Part shown: positions 48,186 through 58,342 of the stretch, piece by piece
How positions within the stretch are numbered: position 1 is the first letter of the stretch
Layout of the letters: the number at the start of each line of letters is the position of its first letter
Origin: Rheinheimera texasensis DSM 17496
GTDB taxonomy: Bacteria; Pseudomonadota; Gammaproteobacteria; Enterobacterales; Alteromonadaceae
Assembly (NCBI RefSeq): GCF_000711985.1
Contig: NZ_KL544005.1
Coordinates: 1,315,970 to 1,379,969 of the forward strand
Direction: 5' to 3'
DNA length: 64,000 bases
Made by a program: the position numbers and the translations under genes
Notes under the pieces: generated by a model
The model's database searches: none
What the model saw: only the letters and a program-made list of their open reading frames with translations
What the model was told of the DNA's origin: nothing

Positions 48186-51100
48186 TTAACGATGTAACTC
48201 GCGGTCTGGCCGCTCCGCCGGACGCAGCGGCCGTTGCGCCGGGAACGATCGCTGCTGCAGATGTTGCAGACTATGCGCATCCAGTCGCTGCAACTCCTCA
48301 TTGAATTGCTGCAGGTTGTATAGGGTATCTGCTGCACCAGGCTTATTCAGCTGCTCCACCAGCGCCTGCACAAAACGGGCAAATGGCTCGCTATGTTCAG
48401 TTACCAGACGATTTTCCAAATCACGCACACAATGTGCATTGCCTTGTTTCAAGCAGTCAGCCATTGCCAGATGTAACGCAGGCTGTTGTTTCACCAGGTA
48501 ATAATGCAGCGCATAACTCCAGTGATACGTCAGGTCACGGTTTTCATAATTGTTGCGGAATAAAGTATTCAGATCCGGCCTTTTGTCCGCCGGCGTATTG
48601 CGCAGCACAGCAAATCCGCGTGGGAACTGGTCGCCCCAGGCCACCCACTCCGCCAGACCTTCCGCCCACCAGCTGTTAATCATCTGCTGCGACGCTGGAA
48701 AATCGCCTTTTTGGATAAAACGACCATCCAGATAATGGGTATATTCGTGTTCCAGATTCCACACCCACCACTTGTTATCCGTCACCTGCTGATAAGCAAA
48801 ATAACGCGGCTGGTTTTGCGGGTCGGCCGGATTGCCTTCCAGGTACAAACCGCCATTATTGGTATCAATGCCGTACAACAAGCCAGCATAGTCTTGGTAA
48901 TGGCTTGAGCTGTTGAAGATCACCGCTTCAAGTTCGTCATTGTGGTCATCCGGCAATGGCTGATTGGCGGTTTTCATCAGCTGATGGAAACGGCTGGTGG
49001 TCTGGTCCAGCGCGCCACAGACCGCCTGACGCTGGTCGCTGTCGAGCTGATCATAAGTCAGCCGAACCGGCACTGCGCATTGGGCTGAGCCCGCTAACAC
49101 ATCCGCGATATTCAGTTTCAGACATACATCTGCCAAAGATCCCTGACACAAATTCAATGCTTGTTCTGGCTCACGATACCCCAGAGAACGCTGTAAGAAA
49201 TGGCCATAAAACCGCGCCCGTAACTGCTGTTGCTGCGACGCGGTCCAGGCTGGCAGCGCCTGCCGGTAAATACCCGCCAGCGTTGCAATCACCTGTGGCT
49301 TTTGCGGATCTGAACTCTTGTACCACAAACTGCTTGCGACATTGTTCAGGTTATTCAGGATCCAGAACGGGTTGGAATTATTCGGTTCAATCAACGGCTG
49401 AGTAGTTCCAAGCTGGATTAACAGCTGGCTCACGCGTTCAAGCAGAAAAACAGGTGCTGAAACTTCAAAGTTGGCATACAACAGCCGGTACAGATAATCC
49501 ATCAGTTCATAAAAGGCCTTCGCATTTTCATAAGGCAGCTTGGTCAGGTTTGGCCGTTGATACAGACTGACCGCCAGCAACACCGGTGACATGGACTGGA
49601 GCCGCTCCGTTTCCATCGTGCTGTGATATTGCAACATGTACACCACGTCGCTATACAACCGCTGCAGCTGTGCGCCGCTGAGCGAAGTGCTGTAAAAACC
49701 CGGCATTTGTTGCAAATGACGGCCAACAGTCGTCAGTTGCTGCCACTGTGCCGGTTGCCAGACATCATCTGCGAGGGTATTGGCTTTAAAATAGTAACTT
49801 CGCAGATAGTACCCAAGCCGATAGAGCAATAAATCACTGCTGTCACCGCGCAATATCAGCGAATCCAATGCACGTAGCGCCTGATAAGCAGTGGTCTGGC
49901 TGTGATCACTGATCTCAGTAAATGGGTCTTTACCGTCCAGAATTGGTTTCAGCTCAGGCGGAAAATCCGCTACGCTTTGCCATTCCGGCGCCAGGGCCGC
50001 ATTGCTCGCATCATTGTGCAGCAAAGACTGTTCACTGTAATCCAGCTCAATCCGGGCTTGACGGGGTTTGCCGTCTGCATCCTGAAACTGCACAACAAAC
50101 CGGTCTTTTAGCACGGTATTGCTGGCCGGCGTATAGCTAAACCGACCGGGTTCGAGCTGCACTTTGCCTTGCCGGGGCGCCAACACCAAGCTTAATTCAC
50201 CAGCGAGTGGCTGCCCCCCCACTACCGGTACATCGCTCTGCCGGATATTGCCAGCTAACGACTGGCCCGGTTCACCGAATAATTGATAGCTGCTGCCAGA
50301 CAACACCGGCCGCGGCTGCATTTTCAGCTCGATCTGCACTGTGGTTGACTTCAGGCTGCCGTCCGAAGCTTGTACACTAAAAGCCTGGTTCGCCTGCGAC
50401 CCGGCAGCTGCCAGATATCGGAATTTGCCATCCGGTTGCAGTTGCAGTTCGCCTGCTGTGGGAGGTGTCACCACAGCAAAACTCAGCGGATCATTGTTCA
50501 CATCCGTTGCGTGCACTTGACCATCAACAAAATGATCCTGCTGCACAACAAGCTGCAGCGGTTCAACTACGGGTGCCTGATTGACAAAAGGTGTCAGGTT
50601 GAGCACCAACTGCTGGTAACTCTTTAAGCTGCCATCACTGACCTGCACGTCTAGCTGTACCTGAGTTACCGTTTCCTGCCGGTCGACAAAATAACTGAAC
50701 TGGCCATTTTCCTGCAGACTGAATTGCCCTACAGGCACCGTACTGAGCTGGCTGAAGGTCAGTACGTCATTGTCGGCATCCAGCGCCTGCAACTGGCCCT
50801 GGAACCTGGCGCCTTTACTGAGGGTAAAATGTTGCGGACTCACCTGCGGTGCGGTATTCGGCGGGTCTAGCAATTGAAAGGTCACTTTGGCGCCGATAGT
50901 CGATTTGTCTGCATACACCAGATAAAACTCCAGCTGGTCAGTACTGGCTGGCTCTTTTTTGCTGACGGTATAACTAAACAATCCATCTTGGCTAACCTTG
51001 AACTCACCATGTTTAGGCTTGCTATATAAGACAAACCTGACCTGATCATCCGGATGGTACAGAGCGGGCAACTGCCCGGTCAGCGTCTGGCCTTTCAGCA

Positions 51101-52067
51101 CAGAAAACTGTGCCGGCAAGGGGTCAGGGTTACCCGCTTTGGCGCTGTGCAATAAAGTCAGCAACGCTTCGCTTGAATAAGCACTGCCATCATGCACGCG
51201 GAAGCGGATTTGCTGCGGCTCAGCGCCGGGTTTATAGCTGGCATCCAGCTGAAAACGGCCATCCGGTTGTAGCTGCAGGTAAGGACTGGCAGCACTGTCG
51301 ACCAGACTAAAACTCAGCTTGTCGCCGTCCGGGTCTATCGCCTGCAGCTGACCAGTTTGTGTCTGGCCAGTTTTGACCTGCACAAAAGCCGGCTGCGCCA
51401 CCGGCGACTGGTTTTGTGCATCACTCAGACTGAATTGGATTTGTGCCGTCGGACTCTCCGCATGATCGAGCCGGATCTCAACGATGTCGGTCAGCTCTTT
51501 GGCCTGACGTGGCGCCATATAAACAAAATTACCGGCACTGTCGGCACTGAAGTAACCAGTGGCATTTTTTTGCACCTGAAACCGGACTTTCTCCCCTTCA
51601 GCTGTTTGCGCCTGTAACTTGCCGCTGAACTGCCGGCCTTTGCTGACCTGATAACTGGCGGGAACAGGCTGAGGTTTGCCCGGACTTGGGGCTAAATTGA
51701 TATCAAAGACGGCGGCCGCTGATTTCAGCTGACCATCTGATGCAGTCACACTAAAACTGACAGTGCGGGCCGGCAATAACGCGGGGATTTCATAACGAAA
51801 ACTACCATCGGCCTGTAAATCGAGCTTACCAAAGGCCGGGGACTGTACCAGCTGGAAACTGATGGCATCCTGCTCGGCGTCTTTCGCCTGCAAACGCCCT
51901 TCCAGTTTGCTGCCGGACCAGCCTTGTAATGGCGCAACCGTAATCACCGGCGCGGTATTCTGCTTTTGTACTATGTCCGGTTTGTTACTGGTCGCAGCGC
52001 CGCGACCGCCGCCACAACCGCTCAGCAATAACAAACATAAGCCGTTGAATAAAAATCCCTTTCTCAT
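48186..52067 (-). CDS. Giant lipoprotein with tandem Ig/cadherin-like repeats and M9-collagenase-like domain
   Basis: The 1293-residue protein starts with a lipoprotein signal (lipobox LLSGC near 15-19) and a Gly-rich spacer. About seven repeats of 85-95 residues follow (roughly 36-670), with motifs such as LQALDADNDVLTFSQL and QVSDGSLKSYQQLVL, typical of tandem cadherin-like or Ig-like folds that often bind calcium. The C-terminal half contains a gluzincin site, WNLEHEYTHYLDGRF with HEYTH near 1107-1111 and a downstream Glu in WWAEGLAEWVAWG, as in M9 collagenases. It is likely exposed at the cell surface and degrades proteins. ATG 52067 is chosen because the lipoprotein signal begins there. 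A 112-bp AT-rich gap precedes it. Confidence 0.85.
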   Translation of the reverse strand: MRKGFLFNGLCLLLLSGCGGGRGAATSNKPDIVQKQNTAPVITVAPLQGWSGSKLEGRLQAKDAEQDAISFQLVQSPAFGKLDLQADGSFRYEIPALLPARTVSFSVTASDGQLKSAAAVFDINLAPSPGKPQPVPASYQVSKGRQFSGKLQAQTAEGEKVRFQVQKNATGYFSADSAGNFVYMAPRQAKELTDIVEIRLDHAESPTAQIQFSLSDAQNQSPVAQPAFVQVKTGQTQTGQLQAIDPDGDKLSFSLVDSAASPYLQLQPDGRFQLDASYKPGAEPQQIRFRVHDGSAYSSEALLTLLHSAKAGNPDPLPAQFSVLKGQTLTGQLPALYHPDDQVRFVLYSKPKHGEFKVSQDGLFSYTVSKKEPASTDQLEFYLVYADKSTIGAKVTFQLLDPPNTAPQVSPQHFTLSKGARFQGQLQALDADNDVLTFSQLSTVPVGQFSLQENGQFSYFVDRQETVTQVQLDVQVSDGSLKSYQQLVLNLTPFVNQAPVVEPLQLVVQQDHFVDGQVHATDVNNDPLSFAVVTPPTAGELQLQPDGKFRYLAAAGSQANQAFSVQASDGSLKSTTVQIELKMQPRPVLSGSSYQLFGEPGQSLAGNIRQSDVPVVGGQPLAGELSLVLAPRQGKVQLEPGRFSYTPASNTVLKDRFVVQFQDADGKPRQARIELDYSEQSLLHNDASNAALAPEWQSVADFPPELKPILDGKDPFTEISDHSQTTAYQALRALDSLILRGDSSDLLLYRLGYYLRSYYFKANTLADDVWQPAQWQQLTTVGRHLQQMPGFYSTSLSGAQLQRLYSDVVYMLQYHSTMETERLQSMSPVLLAVSLYQRPNLTKLPYENAKAFYELMDYLYRLLYANFEVSAPVFLLERVSQLLIQLGTTQPLIEPNNSNPFWILNNLNNVASSLWYKSSDPQKPQVIATLAGIYRQALPAWTASQQQQLRARFYGHFLQRSLGYREPEQALNLCQGSLADVCLKLNIADVLAGSAQCAVPVRLTYDQLDSDQRQAVCGALDQTTSRFHQLMKTANQPLPDDHNDELEAVIFNSSSHYQDYAGLLYGIDTNNGGLYLEGNPADPQNQPRYFAYQQVTDNKWWVWNLEHEYTHYLDGRFIQKGDFPASQQMINSWWAEGLAEWVAWGDQFPRGFAVLRNTPADKRPDLNTLFRNNYENRDLTYHWSYALHYYLVKQQPALHLAMADCLKQGNAHCVRDLENRLVTEHSEPFARFVQALVEQLNKPGAADTLYNLQQFNEELQRLDAHSLQHLQQRSFPAQRPLRPAERPDRELHR

Positions 52068-52179
52068 CTTATTTGCTGCAACCCAGATTAATAAAGCAGC
52101 AAAGTTAGCGAATGGAAAAGCAAAAAACAATCAAAAATATTACATTTTATTGTTTTTATTTTTCCATTTACTGACGCAA

Positions 52180-54069
52180 TTACACCTTAAATTTCAGCAC
52201 CATGGCTTCGAGCTGATCAAATTGCTGTTGTAAGGCCCGGCACTCCTGCAAGGTCGCCTGCAGATTCTGCTGCCCTTGTGCCGACAGGGCACTGATTTGG
52301 TGAATATCATGGTCCAGCGAATGGATCACGCTGTTTTGTTGCTCAGTGGCATCAGCGACCGCATGATTAGCACCATCAATGGCGTCTATCGCCTGATTGA
52401 CCTGCTGCATGCGTGTGCCGGCTTCACTGGCGAGCGCCACACTGCGCCCGGAATCAGCGATACTGGCCTTCATCACACTGACCGCACTGGCTGAACCGGC
52501 CTGCAACTGGGCAATAATAGTCTGAACCTGCTGTGTCGATTGTTGCGTACGCTGTGCCAGTTGCCGCACCTCATCTGCAACGACGGCAAAGCCCCGGCCG
52601 GCATCACCAGCCCGCGCCGCTTCAATCGCAGCATTTAGTGCTAATAAATTGGTTTGCTCTGACACCCCACGGATCACCTCCAGCACCTGGCCGATACTGG
52701 CGGTGTATTGCTCCAGACTATCCATGGTTTGCTGCGCTTCAGCCATTTTGGCTGCCAAGGCCTCAATTGCCTGAATATTCTGGTTCAACACCTGCTGGCT
52801 TTGGGCTGCAGTCTGATTTGCCGCACTGGCCAGCTCAGATGCCTGCCCGGCATTGCCGGAGATACCGGCGGCACTGGAGGATAACTCGTTAATCGCGGTA
52901 GCGACGCTATCAGTGCGCTGCACTTGCTCGCTGTACATTTGCATAGTGGACTGAGTTTGCTGCACCAGGCTGTGGATAGACTGATCAAGGCTCGCCGTGG
53001 TGCTTTTCACCTGACGGATGGAACTATGGATTTTCTCGACAAACTGATTAAAGGCATGCGACAAGCGGCCAAACTCGTCATCATTCTGCACAGTCAGGCG
53101 GCGGGTTAAATCCCCTTCACCCTGCGCAATGTCTTCAATCGCCTGATTCAGCACCACCATAGGCCGCATTAGTCCCTGCAACAGCAGTTTCATCAGCACC
53201 ACTATCGCAATCACTCCGAGGATGATGTACAGCAATGCCATATTGCGGAATGTGTCGACCGAGGCGTACACCAGCTGCGGATCGACCACCACGCCTAAAT
53301 ACCAGTTGACGTTTTTGATGCCGGTCACCGGGATAAAAGACACCAACCGCTGCTGCCCGGCGATACTGATTTCAGCAAAGCTTTTTTGCAGCGGCAAAGC
53401 TTTACCAAAATACGCCGCCATCGGTTTGTCATTTTGTTGTTTGTCCGGGTGGCTGAGAATGCGGCCCTGTTCGTCCAGTAAAATGGCAAAACCAAAGCCG
53501 AGGAAATCAATTTCATTGACGATGCGGCTAATCGTCTGCATATCGACATCGCCACCGGCCACCCCGCTGAACTGTCCGTCCTTTTGTACCGGCACTACTG
53601 CGGTCAGGGTCAGGTCATTGGTGGTTGCATCAATATATGGGGTGGTAAATGCGGTATCGCGTTTTTGCTCGCCGAGCTGATACCAGGGCCGGCCGGTCGG
53701 GTCATAATCTGCCGGCAACTGGATAGAAGGGTCGTCCAGCAAAAAGGTCCGGTCTGCGGTGCCAATATAAACGTTTTTAAAGCCGCCAGCGCTGCGGGCA
53801 TCCTGCAAACGGCGGATAGTCGTAGCTTTGTCATCACTGGCCTGATGGCCGTCGGCGACAGCTTTGACTATTTGCAGCCGTGCATTCAGCCAGTTGGCAA
53901 TATTACGCGACACGGACTCCGACACTTCGGTCAGCACAGCCTCAAGCTGGCCATGCGTCTGCCCGCGTAACAATACAAAGTTATTGATGGTAAACAAACC
54001 CAGTACGGTAACCAGCAGCACTGAAGCTGCCAACGTGACTTTAGTGGTGAACTTAAATGTTTGAAACAT
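52180..54069 (-). CDS. Methyl-accepting chemotaxis protein with dCache-type sensor
   Basis: The 629-residue receptor has helix 1 near 9-29, a large periplasmic Cache domain ([13 protein letters not shown] and [15 protein letters not shown], typical dCache stretches) and helix 2 near 280-302. HAMP and the signalling hairpin follow, with [20 protein letters not shown] at its tip region. It should report ligands, often amino acids for this Cache form, to CheA and CheW. AAGG lies 7 nt before ATG 54069. There is no C-terminal CheR-binding pentapeptide. Confidence 0.95.
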   Translation of the reverse strand: MFQTFKFTTKVTLAASVLLVTVLGLFTINNFVLLRGQTHGQLEAVLTEVSESVSRNIANWLNARLQIVKAVADGHQASDDKATTIRRLQDARSAGGFKNVYIGTADRTFLLDDPSIQLPADYDPTGRPWYQLGEQKRDTAFTTPYIDATTNDLTLTAVVPVQKDGQFSGVAGGDVDMQTISRIVNEIDFLGFGFAILLDEQGRILSHPDKQQNDKPMAAYFGKALPLQKSFAEISIAGQQRLVSFIPVTGIKNVNWYLGVVVDPQLVYASVDTFRNMALLYIILGVIAIVVLMKLLLQGLMRPMVVLNQAIEDIAQGEGDLTRRLTVQNDDEFGRLSHAFNQFVEKIHSSIRQVKSTTASLDQSIHSLVQQTQSTMQMYSEQVQRTDSVATAINELSSSAAGISGNAGQASELASAANQTAAQSQQVLNQNIQAIEALAAKMAEAQQTMDSLEQYTASIGQVLEVIRGVSEQTNLLALNAAIEAARAGDAGRGFAVVADEVRQLAQRTQQSTQQVQTIIAQLQAGSASAVSVMKASIADSGRSVALASEAGTRMQQVNQAIDAIDGANHAVADATEQQNSVIHSLDHDIHQISALSAQGQQNLQATLQECRALQQQFDQLEAMVLKFKV

Positions 54070-54209
54070 AGGTACGCCTTTGTTTTTATTTCGGTTTGTG
54101 CTTTTCCTTTGTAACAAAAGCCAACCGCAAAGTCTCGTGCCTGTCTTGCAAATATACTGTTGAGCCCGGCCAAACGGCCCACACCGCAGGTGGCGCCATC
54201 AGCTGAAAC

Positions 54210-54998
54210 TTATTCAGCTGTCAGACTAAATGCATCGGCATCCAGTGCCGCCGGGAACTGCCGGCGAAATTGTTGCAGTGCAGGCAAATCCAGCCGGTGG
54301 CGCAAAACCCCGGCTTCACCCGGCGGCAGTTCAGCCAGCGGCTCTCCCAGATAATTCAGGATCACCGAATCGCCGCTGTAGCCATGGCCGTTACCGTCAA
54401 CGCCAACCCGGTTACACCCCAGCACATAGGCCTGATTTTCTATCGCCCGCGCCTGCAATAAAGTGCTCCAGATCCGGCTGCGCGCCGCTGGCCAGTTCGC
54501 CACATAAAGTATTGCGTCGTAATCATTTTGATTGCGGGAGAACACCGGAAACCGCAGGTCGTAGCAGACCTGCAACAACAAACGAAAGCCTTTGTATTCA
54601 ACAATGACCCGGCGTTGGCCCGGCTGGTAATGTAAATCTTCACCGGCCATGCGGAATAAATGCCGTTTATCGTAATAAGCGATTTTGCCTTCCGGCTGCA
54701 CCCACAACAAGCGGTTGTAAATGCCAGCATCGGTCGCCACCGCCATAGAGCCACAAATCACCGCGCCAAGCTGGTGCGCCTGCTGCTGCAGCCACTGCAC
54801 TGTAGCGCCTTGCATGGTTTCAGCGATGTGCTGGCTTTGCATAGAAAAGCCGCTGTTAAAAGTCTCTGGCAGAATAATCAAATCAGCGCCAGACGCCTGC
54901 CATAACAAAGGTTGCAGTAATTCACGATTGGCGGCGGCATCCTGCCAGACCAGTTCGGTCTGGATAATAGCAACGTCTAAAGCTTCGGCTGTGGACAT
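54210..54998 (-). CDS. Omega-amidase, nitrilase superfamily (YafV/Nit2)
   Basis: The 262-residue carbon-nitrogen hydrolase has the Glu-Lys-Cys triad: LPETFNSGF near 43-51, YDKRHLF near 110 and QVCYDLRFP near 143-151. Nit2/YafV enzymes hydrolyse 2-oxoglutaramate and 2-oxosuccinamate left by glutamine or asparagine transaminases. It lies 10 bp after a glutamine-type aminotransferase gene, which fits that role exactly. AAGGAG lies 6 nt before the ATG. Confidence 0.92.
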   Translation of the reverse strand: MSTAEALDVAIIQTELVWQDAAANRELLQPLLWQASGADLIILPETFNSGFSMQSQHIAETMQGATVQWLQQQAHQLGAVICGSMAVATDAGIYNRLLWVQPEGKIAYYDKRHLFRMAGEDLHYQPGQRRVIVEYKGFRLLLQVCYDLRFPVFSRNQNDYDAILYVANWPAARSRIWSTLLQARAIENQAYVLGCNRVGVDGNGHGYSGDSVILNYLGEPLAELPPGEAGVLRHRLDLPALQQFRRQFPAALDADAFSLTAE

Positions 54999-55008
54999 CG
55001 AAAGCTCC

Positions 55009-56169
55009 TTATTGGCCGGATTGACGCAGCGTCTGCAACCTGGAGGCGGCCTGCGCTAATGTGTCGGGCTGTTTGGCGAAACAAAACCGGATGATCCGGC
55101 TGTCTTGTTCCTGCCGAGAAAATACCGACAGCGGAATAGCAGCCACACCCACTTCGGTGGTCAGCCAGTCACAAAACTCCAGATCAGGGAGGTTACTGAC
55201 CGCGCTATAGTCCACCAGCTGAAAATAGGTACCTTCACAAGGCAACAGCTGCAACGCCGAACTGCTGAGTAACTGGCGGAAGTTGTCGCGTTTGTGCTGA
55301 TAAAAGGCCGCAAGGCCAGTCACAAGCTCTGGCGCTGTATCGAGTAATTCCGCGATGGCATATTGCGCCGGGGTAAAGCTGGAGAAAGTCACATACTGAT
55401 GGATTTTGCGAAACTCTACGCTGAGTAATTTCGGCGCTGTGCAATAACCCAGTTTCCAGCCGGTGACATGAAAAGTTTTGCCAAAAGACGACACGATAAA
55501 ACTACGCTCGGCCAGCGCCGCATATTGCCGCGCACTTTGCGCCACCCGGCCATCAAACACCATATGTTCGTAGACTTCATCACTGATGCAAAACAGGCCG
55601 TGACGCTGCACCAGATCCGCCAGCGCCTGCCAGTCCAGCTCAGTAAACACCATGCCGGTCGGATTATGCGGGCTGTTGACGATTATCAGCCGGGTGCGGT
55701 CACTGATGCGACGCTCTACGGCAGCCCAGTCGACGCGGTAATCCGGCGCACAAAGCTGAATATGCACAGTTTTTCCGCCAGCCAGCTCGACTGCCGGCTG
55801 ATAACTATCGTAGGCCGGGTCAAATACAATCACTTCATCGCCGCTGCGTACCACGGCCTGAATGGCAACAAACAAAGCTTCAGTCGCGCCGCTGGTGATG
55901 GTGATTTCGGCCTCAGCACAGACCTGCACGCCATAAGTGCGCTGGATCAGGCCGCTGATTTGTTGTCTGAGTTCTAACACGCCCGGCATCGGCGCATATT
56001 GGTTGCGCCCGGCCATTACCTGTTGCTGCAGCTCGGCGAGTAAACGGGGTTCGACCGGAAAATCCGGGAAGCCCTGCGACAAATTCAGCGCGCCATGTTG
56101 CTGCGCCAGCTGCGACATCCGCGTAAAAATGGTCGTCCCGACCGTCGGTAATTTACTTTTCAGTTCCAT
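55009..56169 (-). CDS. Class I aminotransferase of the YbdL/methionine type
   Basis: The 386-residue PLP enzyme has NLSQGFPDFPVEPRLL near 28-43, SGATEALFVAIQA near 92, NSPHNPTGMVF near 170 and the PLP lysine in SSFGKTFHVTGWKLGYC near 230. YbdL uses methionine and 2-oxo-4-methylthiobutyrate, with glutamine as a good donor in methionine salvage. It is paired with the omega-amidase and diverges from mtnB, supporting a salvage role. AAGG lies 7 nt before the ATG. Confidence 0.9.
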   Translation of the reverse strand: MELKSKLPTVGTTIFTRMSQLAQQHGALNLSQGFPDFPVEPRLLAELQQQVMAGRNQYAPMPGVLELRQQISGLIQRTYGVQVCAEAEITITSGATEALFVAIQAVVRSGDEVIVFDPAYDSYQPAVELAGGKTVHIQLCAPDYRVDWAAVERRISDRTRLIIVNSPHNPTGMVFTELDWQALADLVQRHGLFCISDEVYEHMVFDGRVAQSARQYAALAERSFIVSSFGKTFHVTGWKLGYCTAPKLLSVEFRKIHQYVTFSSFTPAQYAIAELLDTAPELVTGLAAFYQHKRDNFRQLLSSSALQLLPCEGTYFQLVDYSAVSNLPDLEFCDWLTTEVGVAAIPLSVFSRQEQDSRIIRFCFAKQPDTLAQAASRLQTLRQSGQ

Positions 56170-56270
56170 CAGGGGGCCTTCACTGCGCTGCGTTACGAAT
56201 GGGCCATGCTAGCACTTCAGGGCGCACCCGACTATCCGACCAGCAGCTGGCCCGACAGGCGAAAAACGAC

Positions 56271-56299
56271 TTGGCCGGTTTTTTATCCGATGCTATCAT
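56271..56299 (+). promoter_or_regulatory. Sigma-70 promoter of mtnB
   Basis: TTGGCC (56271-56276) and TATCAT (56294-56299) are separated by 17 bp. The -10 matches consensus at 5 of 6 positions. Predicted transcription would start near 56306, inside the MetJ-like array. Confidence 0.55.
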
Positions 56300-56302
56300 T
56301 CC

Positions 56303-56334
56303 AGACAGTTTCACGTATAGACGTCTAAACATAA
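56303..56334 (+). promoter_or_regulatory. MetJ-box-like array before mtnB
   Basis: Four consecutive 8-bp units read AGACAGTT, TCACGTAT, AGACGTCT and AAACATAA. Compared with the MetJ consensus AGACGTCT they match 5, 5, 8 and 4 of 8. The perfect unit lies at 56319-56326. The array covers the predicted start site and ends 2 nt before the mtnB ATG, a good position for repression by MetJ with SAM. Confidence 0.65.
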
Positions 56335-56336
56335 AG

Positions 56337-56963
56337 ATGAACATAGCAACCAGCCACCATTTGAATCCATATGCCATCCAGCTCTGCACTATTGGCCGCT
56401 GGATCGCACAAAAAAACTGGTTACCAGCTACCAGTGGTCATTTGTCGATCCGGGCGGCGGAACACAGCTGTTTAGTTACAGGCCACAAAGACAATGCCGA
56501 ATTCAGCCCGCAGGATCTGCGTACCGTCAGCTGGGCCGATGGCGATTTGCGCTGCAGCAGCGGGTCGGCTGCAGACACCGCGCTGCATGTTGCGCTGTAC
56601 CAGCTTTTTCCGCAGTGTAAAGCGGTGTTGCATTCGCATTCGCTCAGCAGCACAGTGTTTTCCCGCGTGATCCGCGCCGACGGATATCCAATAAGCGGTT
56701 ATGAGATGCAAAAAGGCCTGGCCGGCTGTGAGCATGCCGATCAGGCGGTGCAGCTGGTCATTCTGGACAACGCGCCGCAAGTGCCGGAACTGGCTGCACA
56801 GCTGCGCCAGCGCGCCGGCGAACTGCGATCCGCAGTGCTGGTGCGCGGTCATGGTCTGTATGTCTGGGGCGACACGCCGGAACAGGCCAAACGCCAGTTG
56901 GAAAGCTGGGAGTTTCTAATTTCCTGTGAATTAGAACGGCTGAAAATCGCCGGCGGCGTCTGA
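56337..56963 (+). CDS. mtnB: Methylthioribulose-1-phosphate dehydratase MtnB
   Basis: The 208-residue class II aldolase-fold enzyme has the MtnB N-terminal LPATSGHLSIR near 31-41, zinc ligands in LHSHSLSSTVFSR near 98-110 and VRGHGLYVWG near 168, and the catalytic Glu in SGYEMQKGL. It dehydrates methylthioribulose-1-phosphate in methionine salvage. ATG 56337 is the only family-consistent start; the Shine-Dalgarno sequence is weak (AAAG). No mtnC or mtnD follows, unlike the common mtnBCD layout. Confidence 0.92.
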   Translation: MNIATSHHLNPYAIQLCTIGRWIAQKNWLPATSGHLSIRAAEHSCLVTGHKDNAEFSPQDLRTVSWADGDLRCSSGSAADTALHVALYQLFPQCKAVLHSHSLSSTVFSRVIRADGYPISGYEMQKGLAGCEHADQAVQLVILDNAPQVPELAAQLRQRAGELRSAVLVRGHGLYVWGDTPEQAKRQLESWEFLISCELERLKIAGGV

Positions 56964-56983
56964 GACGCCGCTCTGGCTGAGTT

Positions 56984-58276
56984 CTAACTTAAAAACACAA
57001 TCTTCAGCACAAACAACGCCGTCAACAGCCAGATACTCCAGCTGACTTCGCGGTGTTTACCGCACAGCGCTTTGGTCAGCGCATAAGTGATAAACGCCAG
57101 CGCGATACCATGCGCAATCGAAAACGTCAGCGGCGTCAGCAGCAACACCACAGTAACAGGTGCCGCTTCGGTGATATCGTGCCAGTCGATTTCTTGCAGG
57201 TTAAATAACATCAGCACCGCGACGTAAAAAATCGCGCCAGTCGTCGCGTAGACCGGCACCATCGCCGCCAGCGGCGCAATAAACACACAAAGCGCAAATA
57301 ACAGTCCGACCACCACCGCAGTAAGTCCGGTCCGGCCACCGGCCGCGACGCCAGCTGCACTTTCAACATAGCTGGTGGTGGTAGACGTACCAAGCGCAGC
57401 ACCGGCCACTGCCGCCAGACTGTCCGCCGCTAATGCGCCGCCAAGACGTTCAACATTACCGTCTTTATCCGCCAGGCCGGCTTTTTGTGTCACCGCCAGC
57501 AAAGTGCCGGAGTTATCAAAAATATCGACGAATAAAAAAGCAAAAATGACGCTGAGCAACGCCACATCCAATGCCGCTGCGATATCCATTTGCAGGAAAG
57601 TTGGCGCTAACGACGGTGGCATTGCCACCAGGCCCTGATAAGCCACATCACCACGCCAGAGTGCAACCGCGGTCATCAGCAGCACCACTCCCAGCACAGC
57701 ACCGTGCCAGCCACGGGCATGGCCGGCGGCAATCAGGAAAAAGCCCAGAATCGATAACAACGGCGTGGCGCTGGTTAAATCCCCCAGCGTCACCAGTGTC
57801 GCTGGATGGGCGACAATAATGCCGGCATTTTTCAACGCGATCATCGCCAGAAAAGCACCGATACCAGTGGCAATCCCCAGTTTCAGCGTGCGCGGGATCA
57901 CATTGATAATCCACTCCCGCACTTTAAACAGGCTCAGCAGCAAAAACAGCACGCCGGCAATAAACACAGCGCCTAAAGCCGTCTGCCAGCTGTGGCCCAT
58001 GCCAAGCACCACGCCATAAGTGAAAAAGGCATTGAGGCCCATACCCGGCGCCAGCGCTATTGGATAGTTCGCAATCACGCCCATCAACATCGAACCCACA
58101 GCGGCCGCCAGACAAGTGGCGACAAACACCGCGCCTTTGTCCATACCGGCTTCGGCCAGCATCGCCGGATTGACGAAAATGATATAGGCCATCGTGAAAA
58201 ACGTGGTCAGCCCCGCCACCACTTCGCGGCGCACAGTGGTGCCGTGGGCGGTTAGTTTAAATAAAGTATCCAGCAT
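56984..58276 (-). CDS. NCS2-family purine permease (AzgA/PbuG type)
   Basis: The 430-residue protein has twelve or more helices. AzgA-type features are GLTTFFTMAYIIFVNPAML near 21-39, GMGLNAFFTYG near 75 and GTSTTTSYVESAAGVAAGG near 290. It should import adenine, guanine or hypoxanthine by proton symport. A PurR-like site lies about 67 bp upstream. The longer reading upstream is not supported. It faces mtnB tail to tail. Confidence 0.93.
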   Translation of the reverse strand: MLDTLFKLTAHGTTVRREVVAGLTTFFTMAYIIFVNPAMLAEAGMDKGAVFVATCLAAAVGSMLMGVIANYPIALAPGMGLNAFFTYGVVLGMGHSWQTALGAVFIAGVLFLLLSLFKVREWIINVIPRTLKLGIATGIGAFLAMIALKNAGIIVAHPATLVTLGDLTSATPLLSILGFFLIAAGHARGWHGAVLGVVLLMTAVALWRGDVAYQGLVAMPPSLAPTFLQMDIAAALDVALLSVIFAFLFVDIFDNSGTLLAVTQKAGLADKDGNVERLGGALAADSLAAVAGAALGTSTTTSYVESAAGVAAGGRTGLTAVVVGLLFALCVFIAPLAAMVPVYATTGAIFYVAVLMLFNLQEIDWHDITEAAPVTVVLLLTPLTFSIAHGIALAFITYALTKALCGKHREVSWSIWLLTALFVLKIVFLS

Positions 58277-58342
58277 GATAGTTCCGCTTCAGAGCATCAG
58301 TTGTTGTGAAAACGCCAGACTCACTTATGCCATTGAGTCCAG

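Noticed and set aside
53222-53680. 152-codon open frame antisense to the chemoreceptor
   Set aside because: Shadow of the Cache-domain coding strand with no start signal.
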